From NCBI GenBank assembly GCA_045578625.1, contig JAZNKN010000002.1:1-18183 (forward strand): DNA of 18,183 nucleotides, written 5' to 3'. This document shows positions 1-6,596 of this stretch, piece after piece (position 1 is the stretch's first letter; each line of letters starts with the position of its first letter). The notes below the pieces were generated by a model. That model saw only the letters and a program-made list of their open reading frames with translations. It was not told where the DNA came from and made no database searches. The position numbers and the translations under genes are program-made. This DNA is from RGIG3009 sp045578625. GTDB lineage: Bacteria > Bacillota > Clostridia > Oscillospirales > Acutalibacteraceae.

Positions 1-358
1 CGTGCGCTGCGGCACCTCCTTTCTGCACGCGCAGAAAGGAGGCAAAGAGGCGTCGGAGGACCCTTTCGATGGGTCCCCCGAACCCCTCCGAAACGACACA
101 AAGGGTCAGAGACCCTTTGGAATCCTCTCACAACACTACGCCGATCGAGGGGTTCGTTCGCGGCCTTGTGCTCAAGAAAGTCGGCAAAAAACGGCACATC
201 GGCGGCTCACTTGCCAACCAAGGCCACGCAGTACCAAACGGCTACTCTCGGTTTGTGCCGAAATCCCCCAGTCGCGGACAAGCCGCGACAGCCCCCTTAT
301 TAAGGGGGCTGTGACAAGTCTCTGTTAGGGGGCTTATTAAGGGGGCCGCGCGGGCGGG
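1..358. other. Hairpin-rich intergenic region, no convincing gene
   Basis: No gene is supported in this stretch, although an open frame crosses most of it. It is packed with inverted repeats: a perfect 12-bp stem with a 4-nt loop at 15-42 (CCTCCTTTCTGC paired with its complement), GGACCC/GGGTCC near 57-76, an 8-bp AAAGGGTC/GACCCTTT stem near 100-118, CGCGG/CCGCG near 274-288, and the long palindrome at 288-312. A partial second copy of the palindrome's right half lies at 334-347. The density of stems explains why a frame stays open by chance. The region follows sigF on the minus strand, so some stems may terminate that operon, but none has a clear U-tract in that direction. Part of the region may belong to an unseen gene to the left. 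Confidence 0.6.
288..312. repeat. Palindrome ACAGCCCCCTTA-T-TAAGGGGGCTGT, candidate sigF operon terminator
   Basis: Twelve bases on each side of a single T are perfectly complementary. It lies about 47 bp beyond the sigF stop on the minus strand and is the strongest stem there, so it may stop spoIIA transcription, although no run of U follows it. The TTATTAAGGGGGC half recurs at about 334-346, and a related CCCCTTA-CAT-TAAGGGG hairpin lies upstream of glmS at 6496-6512. It may therefore be a small dispersed repeat rather than a dedicated terminator. Confidence 0.5.
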
Positions 359-1015
359 TCAGGAGGTGAGGAGGCGGCGGAGTTCGCGGAGGATGGCGCG
401 TTCGCGGCGGCTGACCTGCACCTGTGTCATACCGAGGGCTTCGGCGGTATGCTGCTGTGTTTGGCGGCGGAAATACCGCAGCTCGATGAGCGAGCGGTCG
501 TGTTCCGAAAGACCGGACAGCACCTGCCGCAGGGCGAGGCGGTTGGTGATCGCCTCCTCGGGAGCGGCCACCGGCAGGTCGATCTCGTCGCCGTCGGCAT
601 CCTCGCCGCTGCGCGTCAGCGACAGTGCCGGCAACGCCGCACCCAGCGCCTCCACCACCTGCTCGCGCTCCAGTGAGAGGCATTCTGCCAGTTCCCCGAC
701 GGTGGGCTCGCGCCCCTCGCGTGTCTGGAATGCGTCGCGCTCCTTGGTGACCCTCAGCGACAGCTCCTTGAGGTTACGGCTGACCTTGACGGTTACGCCG
801 TCGCGGAACAGACGGCGGATCTCGCCGAGGATCACCGGAACGGCGTAGGTGGAAAGCTTGAGTCCGCGGCTGTCGTCAAATCCGTCCACCGCCTTGACAA
901 GTCCCATACAGCCTGCCTGATACAGGTCGTCGTATTCGATACCGCGTCCGATAAACCGACGGGCGCAGGTATGCACTAGACCGAGGTTTTGGCAGATGCG
1001 TTCGTCGCGTGTCAC
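359..1015 (-). CDS. sigF: RNA polymerase sigma-F factor (early forespore)
   Basis: Sporulation sigma factor that directs the first forespore-specific genes after asymmetric division; by family knowledge it is held inactive by SpoIIAB. The 218-residue protein shows sigma region 2 (about residues 10-80, with YDDLYQAGCMGLVKAVDGFD, STYAVPVILGEIRR and TVKVSRNLKEL), region 3 (about 85-150) and a region 4 helix-turn-helix near the C-terminus (ALGMTQVQVSRRERAIL), closely matching Bacillus SigF. The start is GTG at 1013-1015, whose GTGA overlaps the spoIIAB stop; a GGAG lies 8 nt upstream inside spoIIAB. Only about ten residues precede the conserved NLGLVH, whereas Bacillus SigF (about 255 aa) has some 40. 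The N-terminus is therefore short, but no better upstream start is visible. It is the third gene of the canonical spoIIAA-spoIIAB-sigF operon. Confidence 0.95.
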   Translation of the reverse strand: MTRDERICQNLGLVHTCARRFIGRGIEYDDLYQAGCMGLVKAVDGFDDSRGLKLSTYAVPVILGEIRRLFRDGVTVKVSRNLKELSLRVTKERDAFQTREGREPTVGELAECLSLEREQVVEALGAALPALSLTRSGEDADGDEIDLPVAAPEEAITNRLALRQVLSGLSEHDRSLIELRYFRRQTQQHTAEALGMTQVQVSRRERAILRELRRLLTS

Positions 1016-1464
1016 ACCGCTTTCTCCTGCCGCTGTCGCACCGCTATGTATTTTTCCATCGTTACCGTCGTCCCCTTGCCCGGACGCGACGAGACGCGCA
1101 GGCGGTCGGTAAAGCTCTCCATTACCGAAAAGCCAAGCCCCGAACGGTCATCGCCGCCGGTGGTGTACAGCGGCTCCATTGCCTGCGGTACGTCCGGAAT
1201 GCCGCAGCCGCGGTCGCGGATCTTGATGACGGTGCGGCCGTCGTCGTATAGCCGCATCTGGATGGTGATGCTGCCGATGGTGTCGCGGTAGGCGTGTACA
1301 ATGCAGTTGGTTACCGCCTCCGAGACGGCGGTGCGCAGATCGGCCAGCTCGTCCACCGCGGGATCGAGCTGCGACAGAAACGAGGCGACCGCCGAGCGGG
1401 CGAACGCCTCGTTGGCCGAGCGGCTGGGGAAGGTAAGCTTCATTTCGTTGCAGGGTCGTTTCAT
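1012..1464 (-). CDS. spoIIAB: Anti-sigma-F factor / serine kinase SpoIIAB
   Basis: GHKL-fold protein that binds and inhibits sigma-F and uses ATP to phosphorylate SpoIIAA. The 150-residue sequence carries the N box (SEAVTNCIVHAY, about residues 48-59), the G1 box (DRGCGIPD, about 84-91) and the G2 region (RSGLGFSVM, about 107-115). The N-terminus (NEMKLTFPSRSANEAFARSA) aligns with the Bacillus protein, which supports the first ATG at 1462-1464 over the internal Met8. An AAGGAGGT Shine-Dalgarno lies about 10 nt upstream of that ATG, inside spoIIAA. It overlaps spoIIAA by ATGA and sigF by GTGA, so all three genes are translationally coupled, which suits a system that depends on partner stoichiometry. 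Confidence 0.96.
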   Translation of the reverse strand: MKRPCNEMKLTFPSRSANEAFARSAVASFLSQLDPAVDELADLRTAVSEAVTNCIVHAYRDTIGSITIQMRLYDDGRTVIKIRDRGCGIPDVPQAMEPLYTTGGDDRSGLGFSVMESFTDRLRVSSRPGKGTTVTMEKYIAVRQRQEKAV

Positions 1465-1796
1465 AAACGGGTGACCTCCTTTGTGTGGGTATCGTCCCAG
1501 ATCGGCAGTTTTTCAAGCCCTGCCAGTTTCATCACGCGGCGCAGGCGCTCCGAGGCGCCGACCACCGCCAGTGTGCCGCTGCGTGACAGCATCAGGCGAT
1601 AGCGCCCCATGATCAGCCCGATGCCGGAGCTATCCATAAAGGTGACGCCGGAAAAATCCAGCAGCAAGCGCTTTGCCGAGGAGCGTTCTACCGCACTGTC
1701 CACCTGCTCGCGCAGTGTGCGCGCCGCGTGGTGATCCAGTTCCCCCGACAACCAGACGGTCAGCACGCTGCCCTCGGTGCCCATCCGTATTACCAT
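1461..1796 (-). CDS. spoIIAA: Anti-sigma-F factor antagonist SpoIIAA
   Basis: STAS-domain protein that, when unphosphorylated, binds SpoIIAB and frees sigma-F. The 111-residue product shows the family signature SGELDHHAARTL (about residues 18-28) and FMDSSGIGLIMGRY (about 53-66). Ser56 corresponds to the Ser58 that SpoIIAB phosphorylates in Bacillus. The frame is open further upstream and has an ATG at 1800-1802, but GGAGG (1804-1808) sits only one base from that ATG and an ideal 7 nt from the ATG at 1794-1796. MVIRMGTEGSVL also matches the length of the Bacillus N-terminus, so 1796 is chosen. First gene of the operon. A sigma-H promoter is expected in 1810-1950, but I could not find a good match. 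Confidence 0.94.
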   Translation of the reverse strand: MVIRMGTEGSVLTVWLSGELDHHAARTLREQVDSAVERSSAKRLLLDFSGVTFMDSSGIGLIMGRYRLMLSRSGTLAVVGASERLRRVMKLAGLEKLPIWDDTHTKEVTRL

Positions 1797-1953
1797 AGCC
1801 ATTCCTCCGTTTCGTATAGTACCAGTATACGGCTTGTCCACCGCTTTTTTAGGGGAAACGTGTTGTCGGAGCAGGAAAACTTTTGTAACATTCACACTTT
1901 GTAAACCTTTTTTTAACACCAATGCCTTATACTATAACTATGGGGGTGAGACC

Positions 1954-3519
1954 GTGAAGGTAAAATATCGCTATCGGGCGGGGAACCGTACGGTAGAACG
2001 CACCATCAACAACATACCGTTTCGGTACATCGTGGCACTGCTGCTGACGGCCACAGCCATCATCGCGGTGATCGGGATCGTGGTGGCGTTGTGCATCTGG
2101 GTGCCGCAGTTTTACGTGTTGGCGTGGATCACTGAGATCCTTTGCGTTATCCGTATCATCGCGTCGGACGACAATCCCGACTACAAGGTGCCGTGGCTGC
2201 TTTTCGTGCTGATCCTGCCCATCTCCGGCTTCATGCTGTATTTTATGTTTTATTCCCGTAAGCTCAAGAGGCGTTTCGTGCGGCGGCTGAATACGCTGCG
2301 CGACAGTGCGTATCATAAGGATGACACGGCACTGATGGACAAACTCCGCGAGACCGACAAGGTGGCGTACGCCCACGCGAAGCTACTGACCGACATTGCC
2401 GATGCGCACGTGTTTACCAACACGAAGCAGCAATATTTTCCGCTGGGCGAGGAGATGCACCGTCGGCTGCTTGACGATCTGCGGCGGGCGAAGCGGTTTA
2501 TCTACATTGAGTCCTTTATCATTGAGGAGGGCAAGTTCTGGGATTCCATGTTGGAGATCCTGAAAGAAAAGGCTGCCGGCGGCGTGGACGTCAAGGTGCT
2601 GTACGACGATATGGGCTGTATGATGACGCTGCCGGGCGGATATTACCGCACGCTGCGCTCCTTTGGCATTGAGGCGACGCCGTTTTCTATGCTGCGTGGC
2701 AACGCCGACAGCGAATTAAACAACCGCAATCACCGCAAGATCACCGTCATCGACGGTGTGATCGGCTACACCGGCGGGATCAACTATGCCGACGAGTACA
2801 TCAACGAGGTCGTACGGTTCGGACATTGGAAGGATACCGCGGTGCGTCTGGAGGGTGAGGCGGTCTGGGAGCTGACCAAGCTGTTCTTGGTGGATTTCGG
2901 TATCAACGTGCGCCGTATGCCGACGGTGGGGCAGGAGCAGTTTCCCGCGCAGCCGGATATCGTCGAGGGCGGGTATCTCATTCCGTTCGGCGACGGTCCG
3001 CGCCCCATCTACGAGCGGCGGGTAGGCAAGAGCGTGATCCAAAACCTCGTGGCGTCGGCGGCCGACTATCTGTATATGACGACGCCGTATCTCGTCATCG
3101 ACAACGATCTGTGTCAGGATATTGAAAACGCCGCACTGCGCGGTGTGACCATCAAGATCATCACGCCGCATATTCCCGATAAAAAGATCGTGTTCGGGAT
3201 GACGCGCAGCTACTATCATCGGCTGATGGCGGCGGGAGTGGAGATCTACGAATACGAGCCGGGCTTTATCCACGCCAAAAGCTACCTCGCCGATGACCGC
3301 TACGGTATGATCGGCACGATCAATCTGGACTATCGCAGTCTGGTGCATCACTTTGAAAACGGTGTATGGATGTACGATTGTGCTTGTCTTTCGGATCTGA
3401 AAGCGGATATGGAGGCGACGCTTGCGCAGTGCATCCGCGTGACACCGGAGATGCTCAAGACCGATCTGTTTCGTCGGCTGTTCCGCGCGGTGGTGCGTAT
3501 CTTTGCGCCGCTGCTGTAA
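1954..3519 (+). CDS. cls: Cardiolipin synthase, PLD superfamily
   Basis: Membrane enzyme that condenses phosphatidylglycerol into cardiolipin. The 521-residue protein has hydrophobic segments at about residues 23-49, 52-68 and 80-99 (the N-terminal anchor region with the NPDYKVPWLL motif of the family). Two phospholipase-D catalytic motifs follow: HRKITVID starting at about residue 260, followed by GYTGGIN, and HAKSYLAD starting at about residue 440, followed by GTINLDYRS. Length is normal for a bacterial Cls. The start is GTG at 1954-1956, preceded by GGGGGTGAG at a suitable distance; no ATG fits the conserved N-terminus. It is divergent from spoIIA. A possible -10 (TATACT or TATAAC, 1928-1938) lies just upstream without a convincing -35. 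It ends at a shared terminator. Confidence 0.95.
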   Translation: MKVKYRYRAGNRTVERTINNIPFRYIVALLLTATAIIAVIGIVVALCIWVPQFYVLAWITEILCVIRIIASDDNPDYKVPWLLFVLILPISGFMLYFMFYSRKLKRRFVRRLNTLRDSAYHKDDTALMDKLRETDKVAYAHAKLLTDIADAHVFTNTKQQYFPLGEEMHRRLLDDLRRAKRFIYIESFIIEEGKFWDSMLEILKEKAAGGVDVKVLYDDMGCMMTLPGGYYRTLRSFGIEATPFSMLRGNADSELNNRNHRKITVIDGVIGYTGGINYADEYINEVVRFGHWKDTAVRLEGEAVWELTKLFLVDFGINVRRMPTVGQEQFPAQPDIVEGGYLIPFGDGPRPIYERRVGKSVIQNLVASAADYLYMTTPYLVIDNDLCQDIENAALRGVTIKIITPHIPDKKIVFGMTRSYYHRLMAAGVEIYEYEPGFIHAKSYLADDRYGMIGTINLDYRSLVHHFENGVWMYDCACLSDLKADMEATLAQCIRVTPEMLKTDLFRRLFRAVVRIFAPLL

Positions 3520-3527
3520 CGCAAAAA

Positions 3528-3557
3528 ACCGCCCTTGGGAGCGATCCCAAGGGCGGT
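3528..3557. terminator. Bidirectional terminator between cls and the COG2509-like gene
   Basis: A perfect 13-bp stem (ACCGCCCTTGGGA and its complement) with loop GCGA. On the minus strand it is followed by TTTTTT, so it is a strong terminator for the flavoprotein operon. On the plus strand it is followed by CGTTGTTT, a weaker U-tract, and probably also ends cls. Confidence 0.9.
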
Positions 3558-3570
3558 CGTTGTTTATGTA

Positions 3571-5160
3571 TCATAGGCTACGGATCAGGGCGTCGGCACA
3601 GCGGATGCCATCTACGGCTGCCGAGGTGATGCCGCCGGCGTAGCCGGCACCCTCGCCGCAGGGGAAGAGGCCGCGGATCGCCGCGTGGCACTGCTCGTCA
3701 CGCGGGATGCGTACCGGAGACGAGCTGCGGGATTCCACACCGGTGAGTACCGCGTCGTAGCGGTCGAAGCCCTGCAGTTTGCGGCCAAGCTGCGGCAGAG
3801 CGGTGCGCAGCGAGCGTACGACAAAGTCAGGCAGGCAGTCCCGCAGGTCGCAGGGGGTCACCCCCGGACGGTAGGACGGCTCGATATCGCCCAACGTGCG
3901 ACTGGCGCGACCGGCGCACAGGTCGCCGACAAGCTGCACCGGCGCGCGGTAATTCCCGCCGCCGAGCGCGAACGCCGCGCATTCCATTTGGCGTTGCAGC
4001 GCGATACCGGCAAGCGGAGACGCATCCGGCAAGTCGGACGGCGTCACGCCCACCAGCAGGGCGCTGTTGGAGTTGCGGGCGTCACGCGCAAACACACTCA
4101 TGCCGTTGACGGCGACGCCACCCTCCTCCGAAGCGGCGGCAATGACCTCGCCACCGGGACACATACAGAAGGTGTAGACCCCTCTGCCCTCCGGCAGGGG
4201 GACATTCAGTTTATAATCTGCCGCGCCGAGGGCGGGATGCCCTGCCGCCGTACCGTATTGGCTGCGGTCGATCAGCTCGCGCGGATGCTCGATGCGCACA
4301 CCCACCGCAAACGGCTTTTGCTCCATCGGGACGCCCGCTTCGTGCAGCATCGCGAGGGTGTCTCTGGCACTGTGGCCGATGGCGAGGATGACGCGGTCAC
4401 AGCACAGCTCCTCGGTACCGTTCGGGGTCTGCAACACCAGACCCGCCAGCGCGCCGTGCTCGTGGCGGATGCCGACCATCTGCGTTTCAAAGCGCACCTC
4501 GCCGCCGAGGGCGAGGATCTGTTCGCGCAGACCGCGCACGGCCTGACACAGCCGATCGGTGCCGACGTGGGGCTTGGCCTGCCAGAGGATCTCCTCCGGC
4601 GCACCGGCGGCAGCCAGCTCCTCCAATACCAGACGGCAACGCGGGTCGCGGATGCCGGTGTTCAGCTTGCCGTCCGAGAACGTTCCCGCGCCGCCCTCAC
4701 CGAACTGGACGTTGGAATGGGTGTCCAGCACACCGGTCAGACGAAACCGCGCGACCGCTTCGGTGCGGCGCTCCACCGGCTCGCCGCGCTCTAACAGCAG
4801 CGGGCGCAGACCGGCACGCGCCAGCATCAGCGCCGCAAACAAGCCCGCCGGACCGCTGCCCACCACGACCGGACGGTGGGCGGGGGTGACGGTGGGCGCG
4901 GCAAGAGTGAACGTGGGCGGTGCATACCGGTGGACCGAGGGATGACGGCACGCGGCAAGCGTTTCGTCCTCTCGTTCGACGGTAACACCCACGGTGATAT
5001 CAAAAACAAGGTTGGGCTTTTTGCGCGCGTCCACCGAGCGGCGGTGGAGACGGCAGGAAAGCAGAGCGCGTTCCGACACGCCCAGACGGTTCGCCGCCTG
5101 ACGGCGCAGATCGCGTTCGGTATAGGAGAGCGGCAGACGCAGGCCGCTGATCTCGATCAT
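3571..5160 (-). CDS. FAD-dependent oxidoreductase, COG2509-like
   Basis: A 529-residue flavoprotein of the widespread, poorly characterised family of predicted FAD-dependent dehydrogenases. The first about 95 residues form the family's small N-terminal domain (LRLPLSYTERDLRRQAA...). They are followed by the dinucleotide-binding motif VVGSGPAGLFAALMLARAG, the diagnostic THSNVQFGEGGAGTFSDGKLN stretch (THSNVQFGEGGAG, then TFSDGKLN), FCMCPGGEV, and a C-terminal GEGAGYAGGITSAAVDG that closes the FAD site. Substrate and electron partner cannot be told from sequence. The start at 5158-5160 is chosen because ATGA overlaps the stop of the upstream gene and GGCGGTGA precedes it by 4 nt; the open frame upstream is just the end of the neighbour. 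It is second in a two-gene flavoprotein operon. Confidence 0.88.
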   Translation of the reverse strand: MIEISGLRLPLSYTERDLRRQAANRLGVSERALLSCRLHRRSVDARKKPNLVFDITVGVTVEREDETLAACRHPSVHRYAPPTFTLAAPTVTPAHRPVVVGSGPAGLFAALMLARAGLRPLLLERGEPVERRTEAVARFRLTGVLDTHSNVQFGEGGAGTFSDGKLNTGIRDPRCRLVLEELAAAGAPEEILWQAKPHVGTDRLCQAVRGLREQILALGGEVRFETQMVGIRHEHGALAGLVLQTPNGTEELCCDRVILAIGHSARDTLAMLHEAGVPMEQKPFAVGVRIEHPRELIDRSQYGTAAGHPALGAADYKLNVPLPEGRGVYTFCMCPGGEVIAAASEEGGVAVNGMSVFARDARNSNSALLVGVTPSDLPDASPLAGIALQRQMECAAFALGGGNYRAPVQLVGDLCAGRASRTLGDIEPSYRPGVTPCDLRDCLPDFVVRSLRTALPQLGRKLQGFDRYDAVLTGVESRSSSPVRIPRDEQCHAAIRGLFPCGEGAGYAGGITSAAVDGIRCADALIRSL

Positions 5161-6398
5161 CGCGTCACCGCCTTGGCCGCAGTGTAGGCCGAGGCCCACG
5201 CCCATTGCAGGTTGAAGCCGCCGCAGTCACCGTCCACGTCCAGCACCTCACCGATGAGGTACAGACCGGGGATGCGGCGGGACATCAGTGTGCGGGGGTC
5301 AACGTCCGCGGTGGCAATGCCACCCGCGGTGACCTGTGCACCGCCGAAGCCCTGCGTGCCGATGACCGGCAGGGAGAAGCGCTTGACGGTGTCTGCCAGC
5401 TTGCGCAGCGTGGTGGCGGAGAGCGAGTCGGTCGGCTGCTCCAGTGACAGACCGGCGGCGCGGCAGACGGTTTGCCCGATGCGCTTGTTCAGCACGCCGG
5501 TGAGGAAGTCCGCGGCGGTGCGCCCGAGGGCGCGGCGCTCGGCGAGCAGCGAGAGCAGGGACGGCTCATCCACGGTGGGAAGCAGGTCCAACACCGCGGT
5601 CATGGTGCCGCTCTTGCGGCGCTCCCAATCGCCGACGGCGCGGGAGATCTGCATCACGGCAGGGCCGGAGATGCCGTATTCGGTAAAGAGCAGCTCGTCG
5701 GTGTGGGAGCATAACAGCTGCCCATTGAGGCAGAAGGTGACGGTCGCGTCGGTGCGCAGCCCCTTCATCGCGCGGACGAAGGTGGTATCGGTGCGCACCT
5801 GCACGATGGAGGGGAACAGCGGAGTCTTGCGGTGACCCAGTGCGGTGGCGAGGGTGTAGCCCTCCGCCGAGCCGCCGAGCGAGGGGGAGGCCGCACCGCC
5901 GGTGGCGACGATGACGCGGTGGGCGGTGAGTGCTTCGCCGCCCGACAGGGTCAGCACAAAGCCGTCGTTTTTGGGGGCGATGGCGGTGACGGCGGCGTCA
6001 CACCGTTCGGTCACGCCGAGGCGGGACAGCTCCAGACGCAGGCAATCCAGTACCGCGCCGGCTTGCTGGCATAGGGGGTATTCGCGCCCCTCCTCACGCG
6101 GGGCGCACAGCACGCCGATCGAGCGGAAGAACGCAAGGCAGGCTTCCGGCGAAAACGCGGTGAGCGCGGGCGTGACGAACGTCGCAGCACCGTCGCCGTG
6201 GTAGTTGTCGGGAGCGGCGTTGCGGTTGGTCAGGTTGCAGGTGCCGCTGCCGGTCGCCAGCAGTTTTTTGCCCACGCGCGGCTGTTTTTCGAGCAGCAGA
6301 ATACCGGCACCGGTGCCGCGCTCACGTGCGCAGAATACCGCCGCCGCGAGACCTGACGCGCCGCCGCCGATGATCGCAATATCGCAGGTGTAAGACAT
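5157..6398 (-). CDS. NAD(P)/FAD-dependent oxidoreductase, HI0933/BaiN family
   Basis: A 413-residue flavoprotein. The N-terminal Rossmann motif IAIIGGGASGLAAAVF (about residues 7-22) is followed by the family motif GSGTCNLTNRN. The C-terminus carries QVTAGGIATADVDPRTL, then PGLYLIGEVLDVDGDCGG and FNLQWAWASAY, which is highly characteristic of HI0933-type proteins. The family includes BaiN, linked to bile-acid 7-dehydroxylation in Clostridium scindens, but most members have no assigned reaction and nothing else in this window points to bile acids. The start is the ATG at 6396-6398, preceded by GGGGGG about 6 nt upstream; the longer open frame would run across the promoter. First gene of the operon, coupled by ATGA to the COG2509-like gene. 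Confidence 0.9.
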   Translation of the reverse strand: MSYTCDIAIIGGGASGLAAAVFCARERGTGAGILLLEKQPRVGKKLLATGSGTCNLTNRNAAPDNYHGDGAATFVTPALTAFSPEACLAFFRSIGVLCAPREEGREYPLCQQAGAVLDCLRLELSRLGVTERCDAAVTAIAPKNDGFVLTLSGGEALTAHRVIVATGGAASPSLGGSAEGYTLATALGHRKTPLFPSIVQVRTDTTFVRAMKGLRTDATVTFCLNGQLLCSHTDELLFTEYGISGPAVMQISRAVGDWERRKSGTMTAVLDLLPTVDEPSLLSLLAERRALGRTAADFLTGVLNKRIGQTVCRAAGLSLEQPTDSLSATTLRKLADTVKRFSLPVIGTQGFGGAQVTAGGIATADVDPRTLMSRRIPGLYLIGEVLDVDGDCGGFNLQWAWASAYTAAKAVTR

Positions 6399-6420
6399 GG
6401 ATAGCCCCCCAATCAGTATA

Positions 6421-6449
6421 AGTATAACAGCGTTTGCGGTGGGGGTCAA
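6421..6449 (-). promoter_or_regulatory. Sigma-A type promoter for the flavoprotein operon
   Basis: On the minus strand TTGACC (6444-6449) is separated by 17 bp from TATACT (6421-6426). TGT immediately precedes the -10, giving an extended -10. A second TATACT follows directly (6415-6420). Transcription would start about 12-18 bp before the Shine-Dalgarno of the 5157-6398 gene. Confidence 0.8.
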
Positions 6450-6495
6450 GAGGTGGGTTTTTGCGGGCGATCCCCCCGTCGCACATTCGCGCGGC

Positions 6496-6512
6496 CCCCT
6501 TACATTAAGGGG
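6496..6512. repeat. Hairpin CCCCTTA-CAT-TAAGGGG upstream of glmS
   Basis: A perfect 7-bp stem with a 3-nt loop, within the 198-bp gap between the divergent flavoprotein operon and glmS. It resembles the palindrome at 288-312 in its CCCCTTA/TAAGGGG arms, which suggests a small dispersed repeat family. No U-tract follows, so a terminator is unlikely. No convincing glmS promoter and no glmS ribozyme signature were found in this gap. Confidence 0.5.
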
Positions 6513-6596
6513 CACGGGTCAGTGGTGCGGCGATTTGGAAAAATATGAATAACGGTCAGGCAGAGATGAATACTAGATGAGAAAGGGGACGATGGT

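Noticed and set aside
2..328. A 108-codon open frame on the plus strand (with a second in another frame)
   Set aside because: It runs through a series of perfect hairpins, has no Shine-Dalgarno or recognisable domain, and has the arginine/proline/serine-rich look of translated GC-rich repeats.
1800..1922. Longer spoIIAA starting at 1922 or at 1802
   Set aside because: The frame crosses the divergent intergenic region, and GGAGG is only one base from the ATG at 1800-1802 but 7 nt from that at 1794-1796.
1803..1953. Sigma-H promoter for spoIIA
   Set aside because: Expected from known biology, but no minus-strand AGGA-type -35 with a correctly spaced GAAT was found. The one GAAT present has no suitable partner.
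6450..6596. glmS ribozyme upstream of glmS
   Set aside because: The gap lacks the conserved ribozyme core and is too short and unlike it; no clear promoter was found either.
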